From NCBI RefSeq assembly GCF_003253485.1, contig NZ_QKTX01000009.1, positions 62,001-126,000 of the forward strand: 64,000 bases of DNA, given 5' to 3'. This stretch comes from Algoriphagus aquaeductus (lineage in GTDB: Bacteria; Bacteroidota; Bacteroidia; Cytophagales; Cyclobacteriaceae). The notes under the pieces are model-generated. The model was not told where the DNA came from. It saw only the letters and a list, made by a program, of their open reading frames with translations, and did not search any database. How positions within the stretch are numbered: the stretch's first letter is position 1; each line of letters begins with the position of its first letter. The translations under genes were made by a program, and so were the position numbers. Positions 1 to 8,663 of this stretch are shown in pieces.

Positions 1-2
1 AG

Positions 3-104
3 AAATTGGAGGCTGATTTCATAAAAATTCCAGTCCCTCTCGGGGTGAAAGACAAGCAAAACGTATATGAATTTAGTTGTTCACCCACTGCAATGAAAGT
101 GTAA
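3..104 (+). CDS. possible 3' end of a gene entering from the left
   Basis: One plus-strand frame is open from the window edge to a TAA at 102-104. It gives 33 residues ending in PTAMKV. A hairpin terminator follows about 55 bases later, which fits a gene ending here. The piece is too short to identify and could be chance: an open frame of this length is not rare. Confidence 0.3.
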   Translation, partial: KLEADFIKIPVPLGVKDKQNVYEFSCSPTAMKV

Positions 105-159
105 AACACCTGACAGGTCTAAGCTAATCCTGTAGTTTTTTTTGGAGACCTTCAGAAAA

Positions 160-190
160 AAATCGCCTGAGTCAAAAACTCAGGCGATTT
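160..190. terminator. bidirectional hairpin terminator
   Basis: A perfect 12-bp inverted repeat (aaatcgcctgag / ctcaggcgattt) encloses a 7-base loop, with an A-rich run on the left and a T-containing run on the right. It lies just beyond the stop of the minus-strand hydroxylase gene and could also end transcription arriving from the left. Confidence 0.75.
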
Positions 191-205
191 GATTTTGAAT
201 GAAAA

Positions 206-2470
206 TCACATCTTCAGATTCTGCATCTCCAGTTGAGGAGCAAAAGGCTGCTCATAATAGCGCTTGCCTGTGGCTTTGTAAAGGGAATTGGCCAAGGCGG
301 CAAATACAGGAGGGAAGAAAGGTTCTCCCAATCCGGTTGGATCTTCTTTGCTGTCTACAAAGTGAACCTCAATCGACTTTGGGGTTTCCTTTTGGCGGAT
401 CATGCGGTACTTGTCAAAGTTGGTCTTCGAGGGCACTCCATTTTCAAAGGTCAATTCACCAAAGAAAGCATTGCCGATGCCATCAATTATTGCACCTTCA
501 CCCATATTGATGGCTGCATCCGGATTGATCACTATGCCGCAATCAACAGCTGCATAGACCTTTTCAACTACCGGTTTTGAATCTACTATCTTGGTATCTA
601 CCACTTCTGCGACATAGGAATTGTGACAAAAATAAGCCGATACGCCCCGATGAACTTCGGGTGCAGGAGTATTCCAGTTGGATTTGTCGCGTACTAGCTC
701 CAATACCCCGGCGTAGCGCTTGGCATCGTAGTCATTGTTTTCCCCTACCGGGTTGGTTTCTGCACGCTTGAGCAATTCCAGTCTGAAATCAATCGGGTCT
801 TTGCCCATCACTTCGGCCAATTCGTCTAAAAAGCTCTGTTCGGCAGCAGCGATAAAATTGGAACGTGGTGCACGGAATGCTCCAATGGTGATATTGGATT
901 CGATCTGCCAAGATTCCGCAAGGTAATGGTCAATCGCCCCGGCTGGGAATCGGTTGGCATGAAGGGGTGTTTCCGGAATCCCACCGGCCTTCACATGCAG
1001 GGCAAGCAGGTTATTGTTTTCATCCAAGGCTGCCCGATAGGTTGCAGAATACGTAGGACGGTACACCCCAGAGGACATGTCGTCTTCCCGGGTATAGACC
1101 ATTTTCACAGGCGCCTGGATTTTTTGAGAGATCAATGCGGCCTCGGTTAGGTGGTGACTGTAGGCTCTTCGGCCAAACCCACCACCCATTCGGGAAAGAT
1201 TGATTTGGATATTTTCTTTGGGGATACCCAGGCTACTGGATAGGGTGTTCATAATGAACTCCGGCGCTTGAGTAGGTCCATAGATGACCGCCCGATCCCC
1301 TTTGACGTCTGCAAAGCAGTTCATCGGCTCCATGGTGTTGTGAGCCAAAAAAGGTGCAGCGTAAGTTTTTTCAATGATCTTGGCGGCTTTCTTAAACATT
1401 CCCTCCGGATCACCGTCTCGTCTGACCACATTCCCCGACTTTTGAATGTATTCGGCCATGCGCTCTTTGTGGAGGTTGGTGTTTTCCAAACCCGCAGGAA
1501 CCGTCATTTTGGTGTTGGGTCGACCTCCAAAACCGGCTACCTCAAAATTGGATTCAGGAGCATTTTCCCATTCTACTGCGAGATTTTTCTTGGCTTGCAT
1601 CACCTCCCAAGTGGAGTTGCCTACAATGGCTACGATTTCCGGAAAAGTGGTGGTGTCAAAGAAGTTTCTTCCGTAATCGTCTTTGAACAGATTGATGGAA
1701 AAGACGTCCAAAATACCGGGCATGCCGCTCACCGAACTTTTGTCAAAAGACTTCAGCTTCATGCCAAAGGCAGGAGGATGTACGATGGCCGCGTACTTCA
1801 TCCCTTCTACTTTGTGATCAATGCTGAAAAGGGGTTTGCCAGAGACGATCTTCTCGATGTCCACATTCTTCTTGGAGGTTCCGATGATTTTGAAGTCTTT
1901 CGGTTCCTTAAGCGTAACATCTTCGGGCACCTCCAACGTAGCTGCCAAGGATGCCATTTCTCCGTAACCGGCTTTTTTGCTAGAGGCTTTGTGTTCCAAA
2001 ACACCTGCTGTGGAAGTGATTTCTGAGGCGGGGACTTTCCAGGTTTGGGCAGCGGCATTCACTAACATTTGTCTCGCCGTAGCACCAGCGGTACGAAGCG
2101 GTATCCAGCCCTGACGGATGCCTTGGCTTCCTCCTGTAAACTGTCGCTCGAAACGCTGGGGCCAGAAGTCCGCCTGCTCCACCATCACCATTTTCCAGTC
2201 GACATCAAGTTCGTCGGCGAGGATCATCGGCATGGAGGTTTTTACATTGGAGCCAAATTCCGGATTAGGGGAGAAAAGTGTGACGGCTCCGTTTTCCCCG
2301 ATTTTGATATAGCTGTTGAGTTCAAACCACTCCTTCGGCATTTCCAAAGCCTGCTCCGGAGTAGGCTTGCATCCCGCCAGCCAGCTAAAGCTGAGCACCA
2401 TTCCTCCACCTGCCAGGGCTGATACTTTCAAAAATGACCTGCGGTCCAATTTTTTATCTAAAGTTGCCAT
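206..2470 (-). CDS. xanthine dehydrogenase-family molybdopterin-binding large subunit (IorB-like), copy 1
   Basis: Large catalytic subunit of a molybdenum hydroxylase of the isoquinoline 1-oxidoreductase beta / membrane aldehyde dehydrogenase type. Such enzymes hydroxylate aldehydes or N-heterocycles using Mo-cytosine-dinucleotide cofactor; the substrate here is unknown. The 754-residue protein starts with a Tat signal (twin Arg 10-11 in DRRSFLK) followed by a hydrophobic stretch and LAGC with Cys34, so it may be a Tat-exported lipoprotein. A glycine-rich GGGFGRR motif lies mid-protein, and GLGEP near the C-terminus contains the presumed catalytic Glu (about residue 716). The 2Fe-2S partner gene lies 12 bases upstream, so the two are probably co-transcribed. 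No cytochrome partner is adjacent. A paralogue lies at 5068-7308. The family is secure, the substrate is not. Confidence 0.93.
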   Translation of the reverse strand: MATLDKKLDRRSFLKVSALAGGGMVLSFSWLAGCKPTPEQALEMPKEWFELNSYIKIGENGAVTLFSPNPEFGSNVKTSMPMILADELDVDWKMVMVEQADFWPQRFERQFTGGSQGIRQGWIPLRTAGATARQMLVNAAAQTWKVPASEITSTAGVLEHKASSKKAGYGEMASLAATLEVPEDVTLKEPKDFKIIGTSKKNVDIEKIVSGKPLFSIDHKVEGMKYAAIVHPPAFGMKLKSFDKSSVSGMPGILDVFSINLFKDDYGRNFFDTTTFPEIVAIVGNSTWEVMQAKKNLAVEWENAPESNFEVAGFGGRPNTKMTVPAGLENTNLHKERMAEYIQKSGNVVRRDGDPEGMFKKAAKIIEKTYAAPFLAHNTMEPMNCFADVKGDRAVIYGPTQAPEFIMNTLSSSLGIPKENIQINLSRMGGGFGRRAYSHHLTEAALISQKIQAPVKMVYTREDDMSSGVYRPTYSATYRAALDENNNLLALHVKAGGIPETPLHANRFPAGAIDHYLAESWQIESNITIGAFRAPRSNFIAAAEQSFLDELAEVMGKDPIDFRLELLKRAETNPVGENNDYDAKRYAGVLELVRDKSNWNTPAPEVHRGVSAYFCHNSYVAEVVDTKIVDSKPVVEKVYAAVDCGIVINPDAAINMGEGAIIDGIGNAFFGELTFENGVPSKTNFDKYRMIRQKETPKSIEVHFVDSKEDPTGLGEPFFPPVFAALANSLYKATGKRYYEQPFAPQLEMQNLKM

Positions 2471-2482
2471 CGATGTTTTGGA

Positions 2483-2941
2483 TTAAAGGTTTTGGGCGGC
2501 GGTTTTTACAGCAGCTTTGATTCTAAGGTAAGTGCCACAGCGGCAAATGTTGCCGTTCATGGCGTTTTCGATGTCCTCTTCGCTTGGATTTGGATTTTGC
2601 TGAAGCAAAGCCGCAGCAGTCATGATCTGACCAGCCTGGCAATACCCGCATTGAGGCACGTCATGCTCCATCCAGGCTTTTTGAACAGGATGATCCCCAT
2701 TTTCAGAGAGGCCTTCTATCGTGGTAATCGAAGCACCTTCCGCTGCTGAAACGGGGAGCTGACAGGAGCGAACTGCATTGCCATCGAGGTGAATGGTGCA
2801 GGCCCCGCATTGGGCGATGCCGCAACCAAACTTGGTGCCTACCAAATCCAAGTGGTCACGCAAAACCCAAAGCACAGGGGTGCTAGGGTCCACGTCGACT
2901 TGCTTGGAGGTTCCGTTGATGGTAAGATTGAAAGTGGCCAT
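2483..2941 (-). CDS. (2Fe-2S)-binding small subunit of molybdenum hydroxylase (IorA-like)
   Basis: Electron-transfer subunit with two 2Fe-2S clusters that carries electrons away from the molybdenum centre. The N-terminal ferredoxin fold has the plant-type pattern Cys40, Cys45, Cys48 and Cys60. The C-terminal helical domain has Cys98, Cys101, Cys133 and Cys135 (CGYC ... CRC). The length of 152 residues is typical for this family. There is no signal peptide, as expected if it is exported by hitch-hiking with its Tat-bearing partner. It is the first gene of a two-gene unit with the large subunit downstream. It is the only such subunit in the window, so it may also serve the second large subunit at 5068-7308. 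Confidence 0.94.
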   Translation of the reverse strand: MATFNLTINGTSKQVDVDPSTPVLWVLRDHLDLVGTKFGCGIAQCGACTIHLDGNAVRSCQLPVSAAEGASITTIEGLSENGDHPVQKAWMEHDVPQCGYCQAGQIMTAAALLQQNPNPSEEDIENAMNGNICRCGTYLRIKAAVKTAAQNL

Positions 2942-3171
2942 AGTTGTTGAAATTAGAATTTAAAGTTAGGGATTTCCGATGGGGGGCACCTTACGGAAAT
3001 CAAACAGAAGCTTGTATAAATCAAGTGGATCCAATGGAGGAACTAAAAAAAAATTTGAATCGTAGTCGAATGCTTTATTCGTTTTGGTTACTAATTAGGG
3101 TAAAGGACTTACCTTCCTTATCAATACATAAGTCGATGAATTCAATTTATGGTCAGAATTGAATCCAAAAT

Positions 3172-3207
3172 AAAAATCCCGGAGAGGTAACAGGCTCCGG
3201 GATTTTT
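3172..3207. terminator. hairpin terminator after NTF2-like gene
   Basis: A perfect 13-bp inverted repeat (aaaaatcccggag / ctccgggattttt) with a 10-base loop. It lies just past the stop of the minus-strand gene at 3221-3643, and the A run on the left reads as a U tract on that strand. Confidence 0.8.
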
Positions 3208-3220
3208 CGTGACTAAAGAC

Positions 3221-3643
3221 TCACATCGCACTCGCGTGTCGGGCGATCAACTTCCATCCGCTACCTTTCTTTTGGTATACTTCAGTGAATACCATTTTAT
3301 AGTCCATTTGCTGTCCGTTCATGGTGATCTGGAAATCCCCAGTTCCAACAAGTATGGCGGTGGTTTCATAGTCATAAACGGTTTGGGTTTTTACTTCGAT
3401 TTTTCGGTAAACGGGGAATCCCATCCGAACATCGGACAGGTGCTCAGTAGCACTTTTGATTATTCCGTTTGAGTGAATGGCAACAGAGTTTTCATCGTAA
3501 ATGGCTTCCAAAGTGGCGAAGTCGCTTTCCATGAGCGCCTTATTTCGGTCGTTTGAAAGGGTTTTGATTGCTGCTTCAGTGGCTGTCTGTGCAAAGCCAA
3601 CTGTGGTCGAAAGGAATGCGAAAAGGAAGATAAGATTTTTCAT
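3221..3643 (-). CDS. secreted NTF2-like (DUF4440/SnoaL-type) protein
   Basis: A 140-residue protein with a cleavable signal peptide (about residues 1-18, ending GFAQ) and one cone-shaped NTF2-like domain. Members bind or convert small molecules, and many have no known activity. Supporting features are the early helix with NKALMESDFATLEAIY, the IHSNG turn, and the C-terminal strand pattern FTEVYQKKGSGWKLIARH. It is divergent from the AraC gene at 3808, with about 165 bases between them. The same arrangement recurs at 8193-10190, so the protein is probably a target of the neighbouring regulator. This is inference from layout. Confidence 0.85.
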   Translation of the reverse strand: MKNLIFLFAFLSTTVGFAQTATEAAIKTLSNDRNKALMESDFATLEAIYDENSVAIHSNGIIKSATEHLSDVRMGFPVYRKIEVKTQTVYDYETTAILVGTGDFQITMNGQQMDYKMVFTEVYQKKGSGWKLIARHASAM

Positions 3644-3777
3644 GGTTTTAGATTTGTGTTAAACTGATGATGCAAAATTGGGAGGTTGATTTCCAATATT
3701 TTGTATCCCGATTACTGTAAGTAGAACCAAGATTACCGATTGGGGATTCTATGGCTATGATTCCCCGGGAACTCCCG

Positions 3778-3785
3778 TAATTTTG
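3778..3785 (+). promoter_or_regulatory. candidate Bacteroidota -7 promoter box for the AraC gene
   Basis: TAATTTTG matches the TAnnTTTG -7 consensus and lies 22 bases before the ATG at 3808. I see no convincing TTTG -33 element at normal spacing, which would fit an activator-dependent promoter. Confidence 0.4.
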
Positions 3786-3807
3786 ATTCATCAGCATTTC
3801 AGAATTC

Positions 3808-4713
3808 ATGGAGACCATAGTTCAAATCAATCAAATTAGCCAAGCCAATGATTTGGTAGGCAAAGAAACCCTTCATCCATTGGTGACGGTCATTGACTTT
3901 TCGAAGCAGCAACCTATGCGGCGAATAAAGATGATGATGGGTTTGTATGGTGTCTTTATGAAGGTTTCCAAAGAATCTGAAGTCCAGTATGGTCGGAATT
4001 CCTACGATTATCAGGAAGGGACGCTTTTGGCGATTGGCTTGGGCCAAGTGGTTGGATTGGGAAATCCAGAATTGGTAGAAACCTTTCAACCCAAAGGCTG
4101 GGGGCTGATGTTCCATCCTGATTTGTTATTTGGAACTCCGCTTGCCAAGCGGATTCAGGAGTATACGTTCTTTTCCTATTCCATTCGGGAGGCACTGCAT
4201 CTGTCACAGCAGGAGCGCGAACTGGTGCTGGATTGCTTTCTGAAGATTGAACAGGAACTCAAGCGGGGAATTGACAAGCATTCTAGGACCATAATCGTTT
4301 CTACAATAGAGCTTTTGCTTAACTATTGCTCTCGGTTTTATGATCGCCAGTTTATCACCCGAGATTCGGTGCATCAGGGATTGATGGAAAGGTTTGTCGA
4401 CTTTTTAAATGATTACTTTCAATCCGACAAACCTCAGTCGGTTGGGCTTCCTTCCGTGGCCTATTTTGCCGAGCAGCTCCATCTTTCTTCGAATTATTTT
4501 GGGGATTTGGTGAAAAAGGAAACAGGGAAAACCGCCCAGGAATACATCCAGTGGAAGATCATAGAAATCGCCAAAGAGCGGATTCTAGATCCCAACAAAA
4601 CCGCCAGTCAAGTCGCCTATGAATTGGGCTTCAAATATCCCCAGCATTTTACCCGCTTTTTCAAGCAGCAAATAGGTATGACTCCTGGGGAATTTCGGGA
4701 GAGAGTGAATTGA
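3808..4713 (+). CDS. AraC-family transcriptional regulator, copy 1
   Basis: A 301-residue regulator. It has an N-terminal cupin-like sensing half (about 1-190, including YGRNSYDYQEGTLLAIG) and a C-terminal double helix-turn-helix domain (about 200-301). The second helix-turn-helix is clear in ASQVAYELGFKYPQHFTRFF. It is closely related to the regulator at 9279-10190, with near-identical stretches such as YFGDLVKKETGK and GFKYPQHFTR. Both copies are transcribed away from secreted NTF2-like genes and flank the molybdenum-hydroxylase genes, so they probably control the neighbouring divergent genes. The effector is unknown. Confidence 0.93.
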   Translation: METIVQINQISQANDLVGKETLHPLVTVIDFSKQQPMRRIKMMMGLYGVFMKVSKESEVQYGRNSYDYQEGTLLAIGLGQVVGLGNPELVETFQPKGWGLMFHPDLLFGTPLAKRIQEYTFFSYSIREALHLSQQERELVLDCFLKIEQELKRGIDKHSRTIIVSTIELLLNYCSRFYDRQFITRDSVHQGLMERFVDFLNDYFQSDKPQSVGLPSVAYFAEQLHLSSNYFGDLVKKETGKTAQEYIQWKIIEIAKERILDPNKTASQVAYELGFKYPQHFTRFFKQQIGMTPGEFRERVN

Positions 4714-4925
4714 ATGGATGTCGAAAAAATTATCCTTAGGTTGGCTAAATTAATTCCCGGATTTAAGGATTGTTTTTTATATAAAACAATATGAATATAC
4801 GGAATTCTGTCAGTAGCCAAATTATATACTGACAGTCCGTGACAATAGGTTGGTAATCAGCTGAAAGCGGGGTTACTTGGTCAAAACAACGGTTCTGACC
4901 ATGAATATTTTGAAGTTTCTTTGCC

Positions 4926-4979
4926 CAAGTGAGTGTCTCCACTCACTTGCATTGTTCCGGTTAGTGAAGACACTAACCG
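4926..4979. repeat. two-hairpin palindromic repeat, copy 1
   Basis: First hairpin: caagtgagt (4926-4934) pairs with actcacttg (4941-4949). Second hairpin: cggttagtg (4958-4966) pairs with cactaaccg (4971-4979). Both arms recur in the same order at 11976-12035, so this is a dispersed two-module element, not a simple terminator. Confidence 0.75.
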
Positions 4980-5031
4980 AGGCATTGTTTAGGTTAAAAT
5001 CCGTCACAGAAGCACAGATAATTTTTTTGTT

Positions 5032-5055
5032 GTGGTCTGTGTACTCACAGACCAC
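5032..5055. repeat. perfect 10-bp inverted repeat
   Basis: gtggtctgtg pairs with cacagaccac across a 4-base loop, 13 bases beyond the stop of the minus-strand hydroxylase gene. Its position suits a terminator. However, the T run lies on the wrong side for either direction, so it may instead be a third module of the neighbouring palindrome cluster. Confidence 0.6.
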
Positions 5056-5067
5056 CAGTTATTGTAA

Positions 5068-7308
5068 TTACCCCTCCAATTGCTTCGCAAAGGGCTGATC
5101 ATAAAACCGCTTGCCAGTTGCCTGATAAAGTGCATTGGCCAAGGCCGCGAATACTGGAGGATATCCGGGCTCGCCCAGACCAGTTGGGTCAACCTGACTT
5201 TCCACAAAATGGGTCTCGATCGCTTTTGGAGCTTCCTTCATCCGGATCATCCGGTACTGATCAAAGTTGGATCGATCTGGAGCGCCGTTGGCAAACTTCA
5301 ACTCTCCATACATCGCTGTCCCAATCCCGTCCACCACGCAACCCTCGCAAAGGTTTTTTGCCGCATCAGGATTGATGACTAAGCCGCAATCGACGGCCTG
5401 AACTACTTTTTCTACTTGAACTTGCCCGTTTTCAATTTTCAGATCCAATACCTGTGCTGCGTAGCTGTTGTGGCAGAAATAGGCCGATACTCCCCGGGAG
5501 ATTCCAGGTTGGCTTTGTCCCCAATTTGATTTGGTCTTGAGCAATTCCAACACTCCGATAAATCGATCTGGATCGTAGTCGTTGTTTTCTCCCACAGGAT
5601 TTGCTTTGGCTTTTTGCAAAAGCTCCAATCGAAATTCAAGCGGATCTTTTCCAGCAGCCTCAGCCACTTCATCCAAAAAGGACTGTTCGGCAGCTGCGAT
5701 GAAATTGGACCGGGGGGCCCGGAAAGAACCCACGGTGATATTGGAAGGAACGGCCCATTCCTCGGCCCAATAGTTATCGACCGCACCAGCGGGGAAACGA
5801 TTGGGATAAATGGGAGGCTCCACCAAGCCTCCGGCATTCACATGGAATCCGGTCAGGTTGTTGTCTTGGTCCAAAGCTGCACGGTAGGTAGCTTGGTACA
5901 TGGGACGGTAGATTCCTCCCGTCATGTCGTCCTCCCGGGTATAGATCAGCTTGATGGGTGCATTGACTTTTTGGGAAATCACTGCCGCCTCGATCAGCCA
6001 ATGGGCATAGGATCGGCGACCGTATCCGCCACCCAATCGGGTCATTTCGATGTTGATATTTTCGATTGGTATTCCCAATCGGCTGGAAATTGCCTGTTCA
6101 GTGAGTTCGGGCTTTTGAAGCGGGCCGGCACAATCAATCCGATCTCCCTGCACATGGGCAAAGAAATTCATCGGCTCCATGCAGTTGTGCGCTAAAAAGG
6201 GGCCGTTGTAGGTGCGCTCGATGATTTTGGCAGCCGAGGCAAAAGCAGCCTCCGGATTGCCGTCTTTGCGGACTGTTCGGCCATTTTTGGCTGATTCAGC
6301 TATTTTTTGAAGTTGTTGCTCATGGTTTTCTAGGCCAGCAGGGATAGTTCGGAGTTCCTTTCTCCCATTCCAATCCCGCTTTTCTTCATAGGTAGCAAAC
6401 TCCTCCCATTCTACTTTCATGGCCTTTTTGGCATTCATTACCTCCCAGGTAGAATTGCCCACAATTGCCACTAAATCCGTGAAACTTGTCGTGTCAAAAA
6501 AAGTACGCTCGTAGGCGTCCTGATGGGATTTAATCTGAAAAATGTCCCGGATTCCAGGCATGGACCGGGCGGCAGAATCGTCAAATGACTTGAGCCGCAA
6601 CCCATGCGCAGGGGGATGCACAATCATGGCGATCAGCATTCCTTCTTTTTTGTAGTCGATTCCGAAAAGCGGTTTTCCAGTCACGATATTTTTGGCTTCT
6701 ACATTTTTATGGGATTTGCCGATCAGCCTGAATTGGGAAATTTCTTTCAAGGGAACCTCCTCCGGAACGGGCATGGTAGCTGCCAAGGAAGCCATTTCTC
6801 CAAAATGGGCTTTTTTGCCGCTGGCTTTGTGTACTAAAAATCCAGGTTCGGTGGTGATTTCCGAAGCATCCACCTTCCAGGTTTGCGCGGCAGCTTGGAT
6901 CAATAAATGTCGGGCTGTGGCACCTGCTGTTCGAAGGGCTTTCCAACCCATGCGAATGGCCTGACTTCCACCGATAAACTGACGGGTGAAATTGTCCGTA
7001 TCCAAAGGGGCTTGTTCCACCACGACTTTGGTCCAGTCGGCATCCAGCTCCTCAGCCACAATCAAGGGCATGGAAGTCTTGATGTTTTGTCCTCCCTCTG
7101 GATTGGGAGACATGATGGTGATCAGCCCGTTTTCTCCGATTTTGATAAAGCCATTGAGTCTGAACCACTCTTTGGGCATGCCCAACACTTCCTCCAAATT
7201 GGGTTTGCATCCTGCCAGCCAATTGAAGCTCAGGATCATTCCTCCTCCCGCCAAAGCGGAGACTTTGAGAAAGGAGCGGCGGTTAAGTTTGTCTGAGGTT
7301 ATGGCCAT
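5068..7308 (-). CDS. xanthine dehydrogenase-family molybdopterin-binding large subunit (IorB-like), copy 2
   Basis: A 746-residue paralogue of the gene at 206-2470, with the same architecture. It has a Tat signal (NRRSFLK, twin Arg 10-11), LAGC with Cys34, GGGYGRR mid-protein, and GLGEP with the presumed catalytic Glu at about residue 713. It presumably needs molybdenum cofactor and a 2Fe-2S subunit for electron exit. Unlike copy 1, no 2Fe-2S gene adjoins it: the next gene upstream is a flavodoxin-like lipoprotein. It may share the small subunit at 2483-2941 or use one elsewhere. Tat export is inferred from the motif. The substrate is unknown. Confidence 0.92.
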   Translation of the reverse strand: MAITSDKLNRRSFLKVSALAGGGMILSFNWLAGCKPNLEEVLGMPKEWFRLNGFIKIGENGLITIMSPNPEGGQNIKTSMPLIVAEELDADWTKVVVEQAPLDTDNFTRQFIGGSQAIRMGWKALRTAGATARHLLIQAAAQTWKVDASEITTEPGFLVHKASGKKAHFGEMASLAATMPVPEEVPLKEISQFRLIGKSHKNVEAKNIVTGKPLFGIDYKKEGMLIAMIVHPPAHGLRLKSFDDSAARSMPGIRDIFQIKSHQDAYERTFFDTTSFTDLVAIVGNSTWEVMNAKKAMKVEWEEFATYEEKRDWNGRKELRTIPAGLENHEQQLQKIAESAKNGRTVRKDGNPEAAFASAAKIIERTYNGPFLAHNCMEPMNFFAHVQGDRIDCAGPLQKPELTEQAISSRLGIPIENINIEMTRLGGGYGRRSYAHWLIEAAVISQKVNAPIKLIYTREDDMTGGIYRPMYQATYRAALDQDNNLTGFHVNAGGLVEPPIYPNRFPAGAVDNYWAEEWAVPSNITVGSFRAPRSNFIAAAEQSFLDEVAEAAGKDPLEFRLELLQKAKANPVGENNDYDPDRFIGVLELLKTKSNWGQSQPGISRGVSAYFCHNSYAAQVLDLKIENGQVQVEKVVQAVDCGLVINPDAAKNLCEGCVVDGIGTAMYGELKFANGAPDRSNFDQYRMIRMKEAPKAIETHFVESQVDPTGLGEPGYPPVFAALANALYQATGKRFYDQPFAKQLEG

Positions 7309-7424
7309 TATTTCAATGCTTTAGCGTTCAATTACGTCAATTCCAGATCCCTTGCAAAGGGTTTTCCATGAACTGAAAAGATTAACTAAAGTAAGAACGA
7401 GCAAAGGATGAATCCTTACACTTA

Positions 7425-8039
7425 TCAAATAATTCCGATTCGCTGAAGCCATTGATTGATTTGGGTTTTGACCTCGATTCTCTTTTCACCTTCCATGACG
7501 AATAGAATCCCATCCCGTTCCACTCCGCCTTTGGTCGAAAATCCTTCCAAGACTCTACTTTTCGGACAAAGCTTTTTTACGGTTTTAAAACTGCTGCCTA
7601 CCCCATACCCTGCGTTGGTATTGAAAGGAATCACTGTCTTTCCGCTGAGGTTATTGTCAGTAAGAAAGCTTTTCATCGGAGGTGGCAATTGCATGCCCCA
7701 AGTCGGAAAACCGAGATAAATCACCTCGTATTGATCCAGATTTGAGATTTTGGTTTTCAAAGGGGGAAGAAATCCGGATTCATTTTCCCTTGCCACTTGA
7801 GCAACAATGGCTCGGTAGTCTTCGGGATAGGGTGTCACCAATTCCACCTCGATCAATGTTCCTCCGACCTGCTCTTGGATCATCTCCGCAACAGCTTTGG
7901 TGTTTTTGGTGCGGGAGAGATAGACGATAAGTATTTTATCGGAGGCCACCTGAGTATTTTCCAAAATTGCCTCAGGCTTGGTTTGGCAGGAACCAAGCAG
8001 GGAGGTAAACAGTAAAATACTTAGGAGAAGGAGCTTCAT
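7425..8039 (-). CDS. flavodoxin-like lipoprotein
   Basis: A 204-residue protein with a lipoprotein signal (hydrophobic residues 2-16, then LGSC) and a flavodoxin fold. Evidence for the fold is the FMN phosphate loop YLSRTKNTKAVAEMI, the mid-strand YLGFPTWGMQLPPPM, and a later loop NTNAGYGVGSS. Flavodoxins carry one or two electrons, and lipid-anchored forms on the envelope are common in Bacteroidota. It lies upstream of the second hydroxylase large subunit on the same strand (116-base gap), so it could be an electron carrier for it. That link is inference, since such hydroxylases usually pass electrons to cytochromes. Confidence 0.88.
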   Translation of the reverse strand: MKLLLLSILLFTSLLGSCQTKPEAILENTQVASDKILIVYLSRTKNTKAVAEMIQEQVGGTLIEVELVTPYPEDYRAIVAQVARENESGFLPPLKTKISNLDQYEVIYLGFPTWGMQLPPPMKSFLTDNNLSGKTVIPFNTNAGYGVGSSFKTVKKLCPKSRVLEGFSTKGGVERDGILFVMEGEKRIEVKTQINQWLQRIGII

Positions 8040-8064
8040 TGGTTTTTTGTTTTCGGTTTTAGCT

Positions 8065-8160
8065 GTTCGAGATTTGTAATCTCGAACTAACTATCACAGG
8101 GATTTACATTCCTTTTTATTGGGTTTTGCAATCCCATGGATAAGTCCTCGGGATTGCAAA
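8065..8160. repeat. two palindromes between NTF2-like and flavodoxin genes
   Basis: gttcgagatt (8065-8074) pairs with aatctcgaac (8078-8087). tttgcaatccc (8125-8135) pairs with gggattgcaaa (8150-8160). Both are perfect. They lie between two minus-strand genes, and the theme of gattt/aatc arms resembles REP-like intergenic palindromes. Confidence 0.65.
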
Positions 8161-8192
8161 TCCTGAGGAGCTTGACAGGATTTAAACCTGCC

Positions 8193-8639
8193 TTACTGCC
8201 CTCCTGGAGTGTTCAGTTTAGTGAAGGAAAGCGAACCCATTTTCCAAACCCCGTCCTTTTTAACATAGACTTCGGTGACCATGAACGGGTTGACTACTTC
8301 ATTTCCGCCGACTTCTGCCACCAAAGTGATTCGATTGAGAAGGATGGCAGTATTGTCAATGATTTCTACCGATACTTCATGGATGTCGGCCTTTTTGTAC
8401 CAAATACCGCCACTTCGGATAATATTCACTTCCCGTTCTTTGCCCCAGGCACCGCCCATGTGGACGAACACTGATTTATCGTCAAAGAGCTCAGCAAGCT
8501 TGTCGGCTTCTTTATCCGCCATCCATTGCCATTTGGTTTTGGCGAGTTCGATGATTTCCTGTTTGGTTGATTCATCTTGAGAAAAAGCCAATGAGGAACT
8601 GAGAAACAGGAATAAAATTCCTAGAATAGTCGTTTTCAT
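8193..8639 (-). CDS. secreted NTF2-like protein, tandem copy A
   Basis: A 148-residue protein with a signal peptide (about 1-20, ending AFSQ) and one NTF2-like domain of the DUF4440 type. It is strongly similar to the gene immediately upstream (8664-9113): both share KWQWMADK, FVHM, GxIWYKKAD and NRITLxAEV blocks. The two are tandem duplicates separated by 24 bases and are probably co-transcribed. The set is divergent from the AraC gene at 9279. The conserved Trp/Tyr/His pocket residues suggest a small-molecule binder or a simple isomerase/dehydratase. No substrate can be read from the sequence. Confidence 0.86.
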   Translation of the reverse strand: MKTTILGILFLFLSSSLAFSQDESTKQEIIELAKTKWQWMADKEADKLAELFDDKSVFVHMGGAWGKEREVNIIRSGGIWYKKADIHEVSVEIIDNTAILLNRITLVAEVGGNEVVNPFMVTEVYVKKDGVWKMGSLSFTKLNTPGGQ

Positions 8640-8663
8640 AATCTTTGAATTTCGGTTGATTGC

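Larger units (their letters stand above)
4714..5067. other. 354-base gap with three hairpins, no gene
   Basis: This stretch separates the AraC gene from the convergent second hydroxylase gene. It holds an AT-rich inverted repeat at about 4768-4789 (attgtttt / aaaacaat) and three separate perfect inverted repeats described below. Short open frames here overlap the palindromes and have no convincing coding character. Confidence 0.6.

Noticed and set aside
1268..2026. Long plus-strand open frame (252 codons) opposite the first hydroxylase gene
   Set aside because: It is antisense to a gene with clear conserved motifs, has no domain I can recognise, and similar shadows lie opposite the paralogue at 5614-6195.
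2944..3162. 72-codon open frame between the 2Fe-2S gene and the NTF2 terminator
   Set aside because: No homology signal, unlikely residue composition, and the stretch is the shared upstream region of a minus-strand gene.
5032..5055. Intrinsic terminator of the second hydroxylase gene
   Set aside because: The stem is perfect, but the T run lies on the wrong side for either strand, so I list it as an inverted repeat only.
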